A DNA stretch of 64,000 bases from DASYPQ01 sp046155895 (GCA_046155895.1 JBJXFB010000150.1:29417-93416), one strand, 5' to 3'; counted from the first letter of the stretch, positions 1 to 9,526 are shown. Notes: generated from the letters alone by a model not told the origin. Numbers and translations: made by a program.

Positions 1-1
1 G

Positions 2-862
2 GTGAATTCGGAGGTCACGCTCGAGGTCGTCGACACCTACCGGGGCGTGCAGGACGGCCGGCCTCTGTCCGTGAAGCGGTTCTTCCAGGTCGCCGGCCTG
101 AACGTCGAGCTCGGGATGGCTTCCGCGACCGGCGAGAAGCGGAAAGAGACCTGGCTGGGCGACAGCCCGATCCGGCAGTCGAGCGTCGCCTTCGTGTGGA
201 TCCCCGAGGAGCGGACGTACGGGCGGCACTACGACGAGCTGGAGAATCTCGAGGAGTACCTGGCCGGCCTGCGCGAGGACACCGATCTGCGCGGGCTGCT
301 TCCAGCGCCGAGCCAGGCTGGGATCGCCGTGGGCAGCCGCTGGACGATCGACGTCGCGGCCTTCGAGGACGTGTTCGGCGCCGGCGGCGACGTGCCGCGG
401 CTCTACGTGCAGGGCGGCGGCGGCTTCCTCTCGCGCCCCATCGCCTGGGGAGTCGCGGGGCCACTCGCCCCGGTCTTCGGCGGCGAGCTCGCGGGCGAGG
501 CGCACGCGCACTGGAGGGAGACGCGCGAGGAGGCCGGCGCGCGCCTGGCCGTCATCGACGTTCGCGCGCGCCTGGAGGCCAAGCGCGATCTCACGCAGAC
601 CGCGCGCGCCTCGAGGCGGACGCAGGAGCTCCTCGACGAGACCACGATCGCGCGCGCCTCGATCGAATGGAGATTCGAGGGCGAAGGGACGCTGCTGTGG
701 AACCTCGGGGCCGGCCGGTTCGAGAGCCTGAAGCTCCAGGGCCGCGAGGTCGTCCTGAACGACGTCTCGTTCGGGAGCGAGTCCGAGACCATGAGCCGGC
801 AGACGATCTCGCTCGACGGGAAGATCGCGCTCGAGGCGACCGCGAAGGCGAAGCCGCGCTGA
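2..862 (+). CDS. Hypothetical protein, probably 5'-truncated by the window edge
   Basis: An open frame runs from the first bases of the window to a TGA at 860-862 (286 codons from a GTG at base 2). No family is recognised. The frame is open to the window edge, so the true start may lie upstream, and no ribosome binding site can be checked. No signal peptide or membrane segment is seen in the visible part. The sequence is a mix of short beta-type stretches, including a glycine run near residues 138-141 and a repeated acidic/basic pattern. The C-terminal half, with alternating charged and hydrophobic residues, looks like a beta-rich extracellular or periplasmic fold, but this is inference. It ends 7 bp before the converging metalloprotease gene. 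Confidence 0.6.
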   Translation: MNSEVTLEVVDTYRGVQDGRPLSVKRFFQVAGLNVELGMASATGEKRKETWLGDSPIRQSSVAFVWIPEERTYGRHYDELENLEEYLAGLREDTDLRGLLPAPSQAGIAVGSRWTIDVAAFEDVFGAGGDVPRLYVQGGGGFLSRPIAWGVAGPLAPVFGGELAGEAHAHWRETREEAGARLAVIDVRARLEAKRDLTQTARASRRTQELLDETTIARASIEWRFEGEGTLLWNLGAGRFESLKLQGREVVLNDVSFGSESETMSRQTISLDGKIALEATAKAKPR

Positions 863-868
863 GGGTCG

Positions 869-2224
869 TCAGGGACAGAAGGTGACTTCGACCGCGTCGG
901 AGAGGCCGACGCCGAACGGATCGGCCGGATCCTCGTACCAGATCTGGAAGCTGCGCGTCGATCCGACGAGGTTCCCCGTGACCGGCACCGGGCAGTCGAC
1001 GCCGCCGAAGAAGTCGAACTGGAACTGGTGCTCGCGCCGGATCGGCAGCGAGACCCACAGGGTTCCGCCCTGGAACGGCAACGCCGCCCGCGCGGCGCCC
1101 GAGATCAGGTAACCGCGGTTGCCGGGGATGCCCCCGGCCGTTCCGATCGCGAAATCGTTGGTGCGCAGCGTCGGGCGGCCGTTGGTGTGGAGCGCTGGGA
1201 AGCCGCCCTGCGAGTTGACCTTGGGGGTCCCGAAGAACGCGACGGGAGGACAGGGCGCCTGCGCCGGATCGAAGGGGAATGCGTTCGACAGGCACGCTCC
1301 GCCTGGACCCGGCCGGCGCACGAGCAGGTCCCCCGGTCCGGCTTCGACCGGGACCGTGAGTTGGATCCGCGTGCCGTTGTCGAGCGAAGGGAGGCCCGCG
1401 ACCTTGAACGGCGTGCCGTCCGCGAGCGCGGAGCGGTTCGTGAACCAGACCTCGTTCTCGGCGGACGCGAAGCCGCTCCCGCGCACGGTCAGGGAGCTGC
1501 CTTGCACCTCGTAGCTCGAGACGCGCGGCTTGCCCGGGCTCCGCGCACCGTAGATCGCCTGGACTCCCGCGATGTCGTCGGCCTCGATCGAGCGGAAGTG
1601 GACGCCCGTCTCGACCAGGAACGAGATCATCGTCGCGTCGAGGTCTCCCGAATGGCCGAGGCCCAGCGCGTGACCGAGCTCGTGGGTCGCGACGCCCTGG
1701 ATGTCGCGGTTCCCGCTCCCCGGCAAGACGTCACCCGGTCCGTCCTGCCAGACGGCGGAGTTCTGGTAGAAGCGGATCCTCCATCCGTCCGAGATCGGCG
1801 TCTCCGTGAAGGCGTAGACGCCTCCGTTCTGGCCGCTGATCTGCGAGACGATGTTCTCGTTCGGGGCGCCGACGGAGCTCGCCAGGCCCTGCCAGCTGAA
1901 GTCGAAGTTCGCAGCTCCCGAGCCGAGCATGGGCTGGGTGGGGTCGCCGAGACCGTCTCCGTGCGCCTCGCTGCCCCATTCGACGGCGGCCTTCCAGATG
2001 GCGAGCTCGGCGCCGCTGGCGCCGGGAAAGCTCGGGTCCTCCTGCGCATTGTCGTTGGATTCCGGATCCGTGAAGTTGTCGCAGACGCGCACGTCGATCT
2101 GCGGGAGGCGCAGGGCGCCGCCGAGGAGGGAGTAGCCGTCCGCCCGCGGCGGGAGCAGCATCAGGGCCGTGAAACCGGCCGCGGTAGCCAGGGCGAGGCC
2201 TCGAGCAAGGTGTTCGATCTTCAA
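869..2224 (-). CDS. Secreted matrixin-type zinc metalloprotease with IPT/TIG-like domain
   Basis: Predicted secreted zinc endopeptidase of the metzincin/matrixin type. The zinc signature HELGHALGLGHS is at residues 181-192 (three His ligands and catalytic Glu), followed by a Met-turn candidate at Met199. An N-terminal signal peptide (basic start, then a hydrophobic core at about residues 8-27) suits export. After the catalytic domain a beta-rich segment starting near residue 245 resembles an IPT/TIG domain. I chose the TTG at 2224 because it directly precedes the signal peptide; the frame extends further upstream to 2332 but that stretch looks non-coding. It is divergent from the M20 amidohydrolase, with 119 bp between starts. 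Substrate unknown. Confidence 0.82.
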   Translation of the reverse strand: MKIEHLARGLALATAAGFTALMLLPPRADGYSLLGGALRLPQIDVRVCDNFTDPESNDNAQEDPSFPGASGAELAIWKAAVEWGSEAHGDGLGDPTQPMLGSGAANFDFSWQGLASSVGAPNENIVSQISGQNGGVYAFTETPISDGWRIRFYQNSAVWQDGPGDVLPGSGNRDIQGVATHELGHALGLGHSGDLDATMISFLVETGVHFRSIEADDIAGVQAIYGARSPGKPRVSSYEVQGSSLTVRGSGFASAENEVWFTNRSALADGTPFKVAGLPSLDNGTRIQLTVPVEAGPGDLLVRRPGPGGACLSNAFPFDPAQAPCPPVAFFGTPKVNSQGGFPALHTNGRPTLRTNDFAIGTAGGIPGNRGYLISGAARAALPFQGGTLWVSLPIRREHQFQFDFFGGVDCPVPVTGNLVGSTRSFQIWYEDPADPFGVGLSDAVEVTFCP

Positions 2225-2343
2225 GGGGAGCCTCGGCCGTCGCGCTTCGCATTCCAGTCTACCCCTGCCCCGGGAAAGAGGCGGCGGACGCGCGCTCGCG
2301 CCGTAGGATCTCGCGCACGAGCCCCGCCCCACAGGAGGATCCC

Positions 2344-3612
2344 TTGATCGCCGTTTTCCTAGCCTCCCTCGCCGCCGTCCAGGACTCCGTGATCGACGCC
2401 GGGGTCGCGCGGGAGCTCCCGCGCACCATCCAGATCCGTCGGACGATCCACGCCAACCCCGAACTCGGCGAGCGCGAGGTGGAGACGGCGAAGCTCGTCG
2501 CGGCGCGACTCCGGGAGCTCGGGCTCGCCGTGCGCGAGGGAATCGCGGCCACCGGAGTCGTCGCGGTGCTGGAGGGAGGGAAGCCCGGCGGCTGCGTCGC
2601 CTGGCGCGCGGACATGGACGCGCTGGCCTTCCCGGTGCCGGAGCGCACCGGCCTCCCTTTCGCGAGCACCAAGACGGACGAGTGGGAAGGGAAGACGGCC
2701 CACGTCGTGCACGCCTGCGGTCACGACGTGCACACCGCCGTGGGGCTCGGCGTCGCGGCCCTGTTGGCCGATCCGGCGGTTCGCAAGGACCTGCACGGCA
2801 AGGTTCTCTTCATCTTCCAGCCGGCGGAGGAGAGCCTGCCGACCCCGGGGCTGCACGGAGCCGAGCGGATGATCGCCGAGGGTGCGGTCGAAGACCCGAG
2901 GCCGGATTCCTACTTCGGGCTCCACTGCGGACCGCACCTCGAGGCCGGGACGATCGGCGTGCGCGCGGGAGGCGCGCTGGCCGCCGCGGACCAGGTGCGG
3001 ATCGTGATCACGGGCAAGATGACGCACGGCTCGATGCCCGAGCTCGGGGTCGACCCGATCGTCGTCGCAAGCCATGTCGTCCTCGCGCTCGAGAACATCC
3101 CTGCGCGCGAGGTCGACGCGCGCGAGTCGGTCGTGCTCACGATCGGGAAGATCGAGGCGGGGAGCCGCTTCAACATCATCCCCGAGAGCGCGGAGCTGCT
3201 CGGGACGCTGCGGACGCACGACGAGAAGCTCCAGGAGCGGATCCACCAGCGGATCCGGGAGATCGCCGAGGGGACCGCCAAGACTTTCGGAGCGAAGGCA
3301 GAGGTCGAGATCCGCAGATTCACGCCGGTGACGTGGAACGACGTGGCACTGACGGCGCGGATGCGGCCCTCGCTCGAAGCGGCGGTCGGGAAGGCGAACG
3401 TGATCGACGACAAGCCGATCATGGGGGCCGAGGACTTCGCGTTCTTCGCCCAGCAGCGGCCGTCGCTCTACTTCTTCCTGGGCGTCGCCCCGAAGGGGAG
3501 GCCCGCGCCGGGAATGCTCCACACGCCGACCTTCGACCCCGACGAGGGCGCGATCGAGGTCGGGCTGCGCGCTGCGGCGCGGCTGATCCTGGACGCGGCG
3601 CGCCCTCGGTAG
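2344..3612 (+). CDS. M20 family amidohydrolase (N-acyl amino acid / peptide amidohydrolase)
   Basis: A 422-residue metal-dependent hydrolase of the M20D amidohydrolase group (IAA-amino acid hydrolase/hippurate hydrolase-like), which cleaves N-acyl amino acids or small peptides. Metal-site motifs are visible: HANPELG at 36-42, RADMDAL at 88-94 and CGHDVH at 125-130 (Cys125 and His127 as ligands), then FQPAEE and a late MGAEDF motif with a conserved Glu. The length is normal for the family. The start is a TTG at 2344, supported by an AGGAGG element about 7 bp upstream. The short hydrophobic N-terminus may be a weak signal peptide. It ends 7 bp before the converging lyase-like gene. Confidence 0.9.
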   Translation: MIAVFLASLAAVQDSVIDAGVARELPRTIQIRRTIHANPELGEREVETAKLVAARLRELGLAVREGIAATGVVAVLEGGKPGGCVAWRADMDALAFPVPERTGLPFASTKTDEWEGKTAHVVHACGHDVHTAVGLGVAALLADPAVRKDLHGKVLFIFQPAEESLPTPGLHGAERMIAEGAVEDPRPDSYFGLHCGPHLEAGTIGVRAGGALAAADQVRIVITGKMTHGSMPELGVDPIVVASHVVLALENIPAREVDARESVVLTIGKIEAGSRFNIIPESAELLGTLRTHDEKLQERIHQRIREIAEGTAKTFGAKAEVEIRRFTPVTWNDVALTARMRPSLEAAVGKANVIDDKPIMGAEDFAFFAQQRPSLYFFLGVAPKGRPAPGMLHTPTFDPDEGAIEVGLRAAARLILDAARPR

Positions 3613-3619
3613 GTCGTCC

Positions 3620-6304
3620 TCACTTCAACCCGAGCGCCTGCAGCCTTCCGAGCAGCCCGATCCAGTTGGGCGAGTTGTCGTAGGTCGGGTCCGCGACCTG
3701 CTCGGCGAAGTCGGCGATCAGGTCCTTGAAGCCCTTGTGACCCTTGCCGCACTCGATCGCGCGGCGCAGGTAGCGGTTCATCAGCCCCTCTCCGTGCGTC
3801 CCTTCGGTGATCCGCGCCGCGTACTCGAGCGCCGCCCACGAGTGGTACCACTCGACGCCGAGCCCGTACCCGTCCGGCGGGATGTAGTCCTTGCCCCAGC
3901 GCGCCTCGTCGCAGAACGGCGGCGTCGTGAAATTGTCGTTCATGGACACCGCGATCGCCTGGCGCGGCCCGTGCCAGTAGAGCGTCGGCTTCGTGGGATC
4001 GGGCTGCCAGCTGTTCGGCGCGCGCTGCCACGCGCGTCCGAAGTAGAGGTACTCGACGCCGCGCACGACGATAGCCTCGAGCGCCTTCCGCTTCTCGTCG
4101 TCGACCCCGCGGAAGACCGACTCGTTCATCGTCCGCATCGCGTGCATCAGGAACAGCGTCTCGAAGGTCTGCGTCGCCGCGTAGTTCATGTGGCCGAAGA
4201 GCTGCGAGTTCAGGAACCGCTGCACGATCCCCGTCGGCATCTCCCCGTCGATCAGGAGCTGCGCCATCCGGTCGAACCAGGCCCGGTTCCTCGCGCGCCA
4301 TTCGTCGCTCGCGACGGAGTACGCCGCCGACATCGCGTCGATCCCCCAGGCGTCCTCGCGCCCGATCGGCAGGCCCTGGTGCGGATGCGCCTTCGCCAGA
4401 CCCTCGAGGATGAGCAGCGTAGCCCCCGGCGACCACGACGCGGGGACGTGGGGGCTCTCGTGCCGGTGGAGGTGGTACATCTCCGCCGCGAGGATCAGGT
4501 CGTCCTTGGCCATCGAATCGTTCGCGAGCCAGACGAGGGCCTTGGGCTGCTTCGTCCAGCGCACGTAGTGCTGGTCGTCGTGCGGCCACCACGCGAGCAG
4601 GCAGTCCGGACGGCTGGGCCAGGTGCCGTCCTTCTGGTGGGGATTCCCGAGATCGTAGGGAGGACGCACGCGCCTCTGCACGACCTCGAAGACCTGCGAC
4701 GATGCCGCGGGCCCGCGCATGCACGGCAGGAGGAAGGGCGGCGGCACGACGCCGCCGTTCAGGCGGAAGTCGAAGGGGATGCGGCCTTCCGCGTCGAGCC
4801 ACGCGTGGTAGCCGACGACCTCGCCCTTCTGGTCGTACGCGGCCTGCGGCTGGCGGCACACGTTCATCCGGTGGAGGAGCCGCAGGTACTCGAAGTCCTC
4901 CCGGGCGGATGCGATGGCCGCGTAATGGCCCTCGTACATGGCGATGCCCTCGCCGCCCGGGCTGCCCTGCTCCTTCACGAACCAGGGATGTGCCCAGCCC
5001 ATGACGGGCGCCGTGACGTAGTACCCCTTGGGCGACCCCGTCTCGAGACCCTGTCGCAGCGCGGCCAGGTTCGCCCGCGCCCGCGCGCGGATCGCCGCCT
5101 TGCCCACGAGGCCGCGGCTCTTCACGAAGTCGAGGCTCGCGAGCTGTCCGCGCTGGGCGAAGTAGCGCGCCGTCTCGGTCTCGAACCACGACCACAATCC
5201 CGGGCCGCGCCCGCAGAACGCCAGGCCGGGATCGAAGAGCGCGGGATCGACCCGAGGTGCGGACTTCTCGTCCTCGGCCGCGCGCACGAGCACGAAACGC
5301 CGCTCGAGCTGGGCCTGCGGACCCATCATGTGGAGCTTGCCGTTGGGGTAGGCCCGGACGATCGAATGGACGCGCGACTTGCCCTCGACGAACGATTGGC
5401 CCAGGAACGGATCGCCGACCTCGGAGACGACGGTCCACCCGACGGGAACCACCAGTTGCAGGTTCTTCCAGTAGACGATCCCCCGAGGCGTCTCCAGCAC
5501 GCTGGGCGGGCGGCTCCCGGAGATCGCGCCGTTGTTCACGCGCAGGTCGAGCTCGACCACTTCTTCGCCCGCGCGCTCGCGGATGTACGCATGGACGCCG
5601 AGGAGGTGGGGCAGGGCGGGACCCTCGGGGCTCCGCGGACCCGTCGGCGTCATCGTCGCGTAGACGCGCCGCTCGCGCATCCAGGGACCGGTCTTCGTGA
5701 TCTCCAGGCTGCCGAAGCCCGACGTTTCAGCGCTGCCCGTGAGATCGGCCCAGTAGACGTTTCCGAACACGTCGCGCGTCCGCAGCCCGAAGCGGCCCGG
5801 CCTGCGGCGCGCGAGGAGCCTCGCGACGCTCTCCGGGACCTCCGGGGCCGCTGCGGTCTCCCCCGGCGACGCGTTCACGAGGTAGGTGCTCCTCCCTCCG
5901 GGTTTCTCGCCCGGACCCAGGTGAACCTGCGCCAGGATCTCGACGACGTCGGCTTCGCCGGTCGGGTAGCGCGAGACGACATGCACCTGCGCCTGCACTT
6001 GCCGGGCTTCCCCGGTGTGATCCGTCACCGTGAAGGGGGAGAGTCCGTCCCCGCGGGGGAAGACCCCTTTCGGCACGGGCAAGGTCGCGTGCAGCAGGAA
6101 CGGCGTCTTCCTCGGGGTGGGGAGATCGAGGCGCGCGACGGGACTGGGAGCCTTCTCGGCGGGCGCTTGCTGGGAGACGACGGCCCGCGCCGTTCCGGTC
6201 GACGCGCCGGCCGCGAGGACCAGGTTCACGACGAAAGCGAGAACCGAGGGACGGCTTCCTTGCCGGGGCCCGTCTGCGGGCGCGATAGTGCGGCGACGCC
6301 TCAT
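3620..6304 (-). CDS. Large secreted protein with PcRGLX/YetA-like RIFT-barrel N-terminus (putative polysaccharide-active)
   Basis: An 894-residue exported protein. An Arg-rich start followed by a hydrophobic segment (about residues 20-40) forms a signal peptide or anchor. The region around residues 60-150 (a 'P.PKGVFPRGDG..PF.V.D..G...Q.QV' pattern followed by a GEADVVEILAQV stretch) resembles the N-terminal RIFT barrel of exo-rhamnogalacturonan lyase/YetA-like proteins. The C-terminal half is rich in Trp, Tyr and His and looks like an alpha/alpha-toroid, as in polysaccharide lyases. No catalytic residues can be assigned, so substrate and even enzymatic activity are inference. ATG 6304 has AGAGAG a few bases upstream; a GTG at 6319 is the alternative. 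Its start codon overlaps that of the divergent antiporter gene. Confidence 0.7.
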   Translation of the reverse strand: MRRRRTIAPADGPRQGSRPSVLAFVVNLVLAAGASTGTARAVVSQQAPAEKAPSPVARLDLPTPRKTPFLLHATLPVPKGVFPRGDGLSPFTVTDHTGEARQVQAQVHVVSRYPTGEADVVEILAQVHLGPGEKPGGRSTYLVNASPGETAAAPEVPESVARLLARRRPGRFGLRTRDVFGNVYWADLTGSAETSGFGSLEITKTGPWMRERRVYATMTPTGPRSPEGPALPHLLGVHAYIRERAGEEVVELDLRVNNGAISGSRPPSVLETPRGIVYWKNLQLVVPVGWTVVSEVGDPFLGQSFVEGKSRVHSIVRAYPNGKLHMMGPQAQLERRFVLVRAAEDEKSAPRVDPALFDPGLAFCGRGPGLWSWFETETARYFAQRGQLASLDFVKSRGLVGKAAIRARARANLAALRQGLETGSPKGYYVTAPVMGWAHPWFVKEQGSPGGEGIAMYEGHYAAIASAREDFEYLRLLHRMNVCRQPQAAYDQKGEVVGYHAWLDAEGRIPFDFRLNGGVVPPPFLLPCMRGPAASSQVFEVVQRRVRPPYDLGNPHQKDGTWPSRPDCLLAWWPHDDQHYVRWTKQPKALVWLANDSMAKDDLILAAEMYHLHRHESPHVPASWSPGATLLILEGLAKAHPHQGLPIGREDAWGIDAMSAAYSVASDEWRARNRAWFDRMAQLLIDGEMPTGIVQRFLNSQLFGHMNYAATQTFETLFLMHAMRTMNESVFRGVDDEKRKALEAIVVRGVEYLYFGRAWQRAPNSWQPDPTKPTLYWHGPRQAIAVSMNDNFTTPPFCDEARWGKDYIPPDGYGLGVEWYHSWAALEYAARITEGTHGEGLMNRYLRRAIECGKGHKGFKDLIADFAEQVADPTYDNSPNWIGLLGRLQALGLK

Positions 6305-8387
6305 GATCTCTCTCGACACGCTACCCCAGGCGGTGGGCTCCGCCCAGGTCTTCGTCCGCGACCTGGCCGTGATCCTCGGCGTCGCCGCGGCGACGACCGT
6401 GTTGTGCCACTGGCTGCGCCAGCCGCTCGTCCTGGGCTACCTCGTCGCGGGCGTGATCGTCGGCCCGCACTTCACTCCCGCGCTCGTCGCCGACGAGGAG
6501 ACGCTGCACGCGATCTCGGGCCTGGGCGTGATCCTGATCCTTTTCGGCCTCGGCCTCGAGTTCAACTTCGCCCGGCTGGTCGAGCTCGGTCTGCGTCCCG
6601 CGTTCATCGCCGTCGTCGAGATGGGCCTGATGTTGTGGCTCGGCTTCAGCGCCGGCCGCGTTCTGGGATGGAGCCACCGCGAGAGCCTCTTCGCCGGCGC
6701 GTGCGTGTGCGTCTCGAGCACGGCGATCATCCAGAAGGAGTTCACCGACCAGGGCGTCGACCGCCCGCTCCGATCCGTCGTCTTCGGGACGCTCGTGTAC
6801 GAGGACCTCGTCGGCTTCGTGCTGCTCGCGGCGCTGACCGCCCTTTCGGTGGGTCAGGAGATGGACGCCGCCGTCATCGGCGAGGCCTCCGTGCGTCTCC
6901 TCGTCTTCCTCGCGGTGATGATCACGGCCGGATTCCTGATCGTGCCTCGCGCCGTGCGCGGCCTCCTGCGGCTGCGCAGGCGCGAGACCCTGGTCGTCGC
7001 GACCGTCGGGCTGTGCTTCGCGATGGCGCTGGCTTCCGAGCGGGCCGGGTATTCCGCGGCGCTGGGCGCCTTCCTGGCGGGATGCCTCGTCTCGGAGTCC
7101 GGCCACGGCGAGCTCGTCGAGCGCCTGGTCCAGCCGCTCCGGGACGTGTTCGGCGCCGTGTTCTTCGTCTCGGTGGGGACGCTCATCGATCCGACGATGC
7201 TGGCCGGTCACTGGGGTGTCGTGCTGCTCTTGTCGGCGGTCGTGGTCGCCGGCAAGGTGATCGGCATCTCGGTCGCGACCTTCCTCACGGGACGCGACGC
7301 GCAGACGTCGATGCGCGCGGGCATGAGCATGGCGCAGATCGGGGAGTTCTCGTTCCTCTTCGCCGCCCTCGGAGTCACCAGCGGGGCGACGGGCAGCTTC
7401 TTCTATCCCGTGATCGTCGGCGTCTCCTCGATCACGGCCTTCGGCTCGCCGCTCCTGATCCGGCACTCGACGCGGTTCGCGCTGTGGCTGGACGGCCGGC
7501 TGCCTCGTCCGCTGCGGACTTTCGTCCCGCTCTACGCGGCCTGGCTCGAGGACCTGCGCTCCCGCGGCAGCCAGGACCCGCGCTGGGCGGAAGTGCGGGG
7601 AGCGATCCGGGTGATCCTGCTCGACTCGATCCTCGTCGTCGCGATCATCGCCGCCACGTCCCTCTCGAGCGAGCGCCTCGGAGGCATGCTCGGCCAGGCG
7701 ACCGGAACCACGCCGCGCGTCGCGGGCCTGCTCGTCCTGCTCGGTTTCGCCCTGCTCTGCCCGTGGCCGGTGTACGGGATCCTCCGCGCCGCTCGACGCC
7801 TCGCGCAGGCCTCCTCCGAGATCGTGCTGCCGCCCTCGGGACCGGGCGGAGGCGTCGACACCGGAGCGGCGCCCCGCCGCACGCTCCTCGTCGGCATCCA
7901 GATCGCGATCGTCCTGTGCGTCGGGATCCCGCTGCTCGCGATCACGGATCCCTTCCTTCCCGGGATCCCGGTGATCGGTCTGCTGTTGCTCCTGATCGTG
8001 CTGGCGCTGTCATGGTCGTTCTGGCGGCGGGCCGAGGATCTCCAGGGACACGTGCGCGCCGGCGCTGAGATCATCGCCGAGGCACTGGGGCGTGCCTCCC
8101 GGAGCGAGCGTTCGGTGTCGATGGGGGATGTCCAGGCTCTCCTCCCGGGCCTGGGCGACATCTCGTCCTTCAGGGTGAGCGAGGGCAGTCCCGCCGTGGG
8201 CCGATCGCTTTCCGAGCTCGACCTGCGCGGCCTGACGGGCGCGACGGTCGTCGCGATCTCCCGCGAAGGCGGGAGCGTCCTCATGCCGGACGGCACCGAG
8301 CGGTTGCAGGCGGGCGACATGCTCGGGATCACGGGCAGCCATGCGGCCTGCGACGAGGCGCGCAAGGTGCTCGGGGAACGCGGCTAG
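6303..8387 (+). CDS. CPA2 family monovalent cation:proton antiporter with C-terminal TrkA-C domain
   Basis: A 694-residue inner-membrane antiporter of the CPA2 (KefB/YbaL-like) family. About 12-14 hydrophobic segments cover residues 10-390, with the family pattern 'LGYLVAGVIVGPH' near the start and the 'ALGAFLAGCLVSES' core in the middle. A second hydrophobic block follows at about residues 430-575, where classical members carry a TrkA-N nucleotide-binding domain; here that domain is missing. The last 75 residues fit a TrkA-C (RCK_C) ligand-binding domain, so gating by a small ligand is likely. The start is set at ATG 6303 because the protein begins with a proper N-terminal helix there. No clear Shine-Dalgarno is seen. 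Confidence 0.87.
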   Translation: MISLDTLPQAVGSAQVFVRDLAVILGVAAATTVLCHWLRQPLVLGYLVAGVIVGPHFTPALVADEETLHAISGLGVILILFGLGLEFNFARLVELGLRPAFIAVVEMGLMLWLGFSAGRVLGWSHRESLFAGACVCVSSTAIIQKEFTDQGVDRPLRSVVFGTLVYEDLVGFVLLAALTALSVGQEMDAAVIGEASVRLLVFLAVMITAGFLIVPRAVRGLLRLRRRETLVVATVGLCFAMALASERAGYSAALGAFLAGCLVSESGHGELVERLVQPLRDVFGAVFFVSVGTLIDPTMLAGHWGVVLLLSAVVVAGKVIGISVATFLTGRDAQTSMRAGMSMAQIGEFSFLFAALGVTSGATGSFFYPVIVGVSSITAFGSPLLIRHSTRFALWLDGRLPRPLRTFVPLYAAWLEDLRSRGSQDPRWAEVRGAIRVILLDSILVVAIIAATSLSSERLGGMLGQATGTTPRVAGLLVLLGFALLCPWPVYGILRAARRLAQASSEIVLPPSGPGGGVDTGAAPRRTLLVGIQIAIVLCVGIPLLAITDPFLPGIPVIGLLLLLIVLALSWSFWRRAEDLQGHVRAGAEIIAEALGRASRSERSVSMGDVQALLPGLGDISSFRVSEGSPAVGRSLSELDLRGLTGATVVAISREGGSVLMPDGTERLQAGDMLGITGSHAACDEARKVLGERG

Positions 8388-8393
8388 CGGCAG

Positions 8394-9509
8394 TCACTTA
8401 CCCCGGGCGGGGCTCGGGAGCGCGTAGTAGTAGGCCATCGATCGAGGCCCGAGAATGGACTCGATTTCCGCCGCGGACTCGAAGGGGACGCCATCGAGCG
8501 CGCGCGAGCGGCGCGAGACGCTTCCTCCCGGAGCCTCGGTGAGCCACTCGCCCACGAGGACGCCGGCTCCTTGCACGCGGGTTGCGGCGTGGAAGCGCAT
8601 CGATCGCTCGTCCCAGGTCCACGGCATCGTGCGGACGATCCCGGCGACGTGGAGATCACCCGCCCCTCGTGCGTCGATCGAGAGATCGAAGCGCTCCCGG
8701 TAGGGCATCACCAGGCGACAGACGAGCTCGATCTGCGTTCCCGGTCTCCCCGTCGGCTCGTCGATGCCGGCCGCGACTGCGAAGCCCTGGCTCTCGTGCG
8801 GTTCGGGGCCGTTCGGGCACGCGAAGAAGTCGCCGAGCGGGCACTCGACGGTCGTCTCGCCGTCGAAAACGAGGCGAAGGGTCGCACGGCGGAGCGCGAG
8901 CACGAGATCGGTCGCGTCGGCCCGCAGGTGGAGCCGGGTGATCGCTCGCGGGCCGGCGGAGTTCTTCGGATCGAGGCTCGTGAGGCCTCCCTCGGGGAGC
9001 TCCTCCGACAGCGAGAAGGTGAACGTGTCGGTCCCCGCGACGGCCTGGCGCGGGGCATCCTCCACGCCCTCGAGCGCAGCGCGAGTCGCGCTCACGACCG
9101 AGGTGCCGGCGGGGTACGCGCGGTACTCGATGGCGCAGCTCTCGGGGCTCGTTCCGTCCGCCGTGACGCGGCAGCGCGCGGCGAAGGGGATCGGGAGATC
9201 GAGGATCCATCCCTTCTCCGTCGCTCGCGCGAGGACCGGCTCCTCCGCGCCGTCGATCCGGATCCTGATCGTCCCCGCCGCGCCGCGCGTCTCGATCCGC
9301 ACCAGGGCTCCGGGGCCCTCGAGTTCGGCGATCGCGGTTTCCCCGTGGTTCTCCTCCGACGGGCGAGACGCCGAGAGCCCGCGCAGGCGGTACGGCGGTT
9401 CGGCCAGCCGCGCCAGGCACGCCGGGTCGGCCTTCTCGGCGAGCAACCGACCGAGATCGACGGCCTGCGCGGAGGGTGACTGGACGAGAAGGAGGGCGAA
9501 CGCGTGCAA
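8394..9509 (-). CDS. Secreted DUF2961-like protein
   Basis: A 371-residue protein with a short N-terminal hydrophobic segment (possible signal peptide ending near Ala-Gln-Ala). Two regions match the DUF2961 (GH172-related) pattern: 'GPGALVRI' with a following carbohydrate-fold strand near residue 90, and 'GPRAITRLHL' leading to 'RLVFDGETTVECPLGDFFACPNG' near residues 185-235 (written here only as the motif with Gly-Asp-Phe-Phe). Known family members include difructose-anhydride hydrolases, but most are uncharacterised, so a sugar-related role is inference. The start is a TTG at 9509 with TAGCCT 9 bp upstream and no Shine-Dalgarno. It is divergent from the aminotransferase gene across only 39 bp. 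Confidence 0.65.
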   Translation of the reverse strand: MHAFALLLVQSPSAQAVDLGRLLAEKADPACLARLAEPPYRLRGLSASRPSEENHGETAIAELEGPGALVRIETRGAAGTIRIRIDGAEEPVLARATEKGWILDLPIPFAARCRVTADGTSPESCAIEYRAYPAGTSVVSATRAALEGVEDAPRQAVAGTDTFTFSLSEELPEGGLTSLDPKNSAGPRAITRLHLRADATDLVLALRRATLRLVFDGETTVECPLGDFFACPNGPEPHESQGFAVAAGIDEPTGRPGTQIELVCRLVMPYRERFDLSIDARGAGDLHVAGIVRTMPWTWDERSMRFHAATRVQGAGVLVGEWLTEAPGGSVSRRSRALDGVPFESAAEIESILGPRSMAYYYALPSPARGK

Positions 9510-9515
9510 TCCAGG

Positions 9516-9526
9516 GATAGGCTATC
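9516..9526. promoter_or_regulatory. Palindromic -10 element shared by divergent genes
   Basis: GATAG-G-CTATC is a perfect 11-bp palindrome in the 39-bp gap between two divergent starts. Read rightward it contains TAGGCT, read leftward TAGCCT, the same type of hexamer seen before other starts in this window. It could act as one symmetric -10 element for both genes. No good -35 box was seen on either side. Confidence 0.4.

Noticed and set aside
3737..8068. A very long open frame of 1443 codons on the plus strand, and many other long frames on both strands
   Set aside because: Its sequence is an Arg/Ala/Pro-rich antisense or out-of-frame shadow of the lyase-like and antiporter genes. Very GC-rich DNA produces such frames everywhere.
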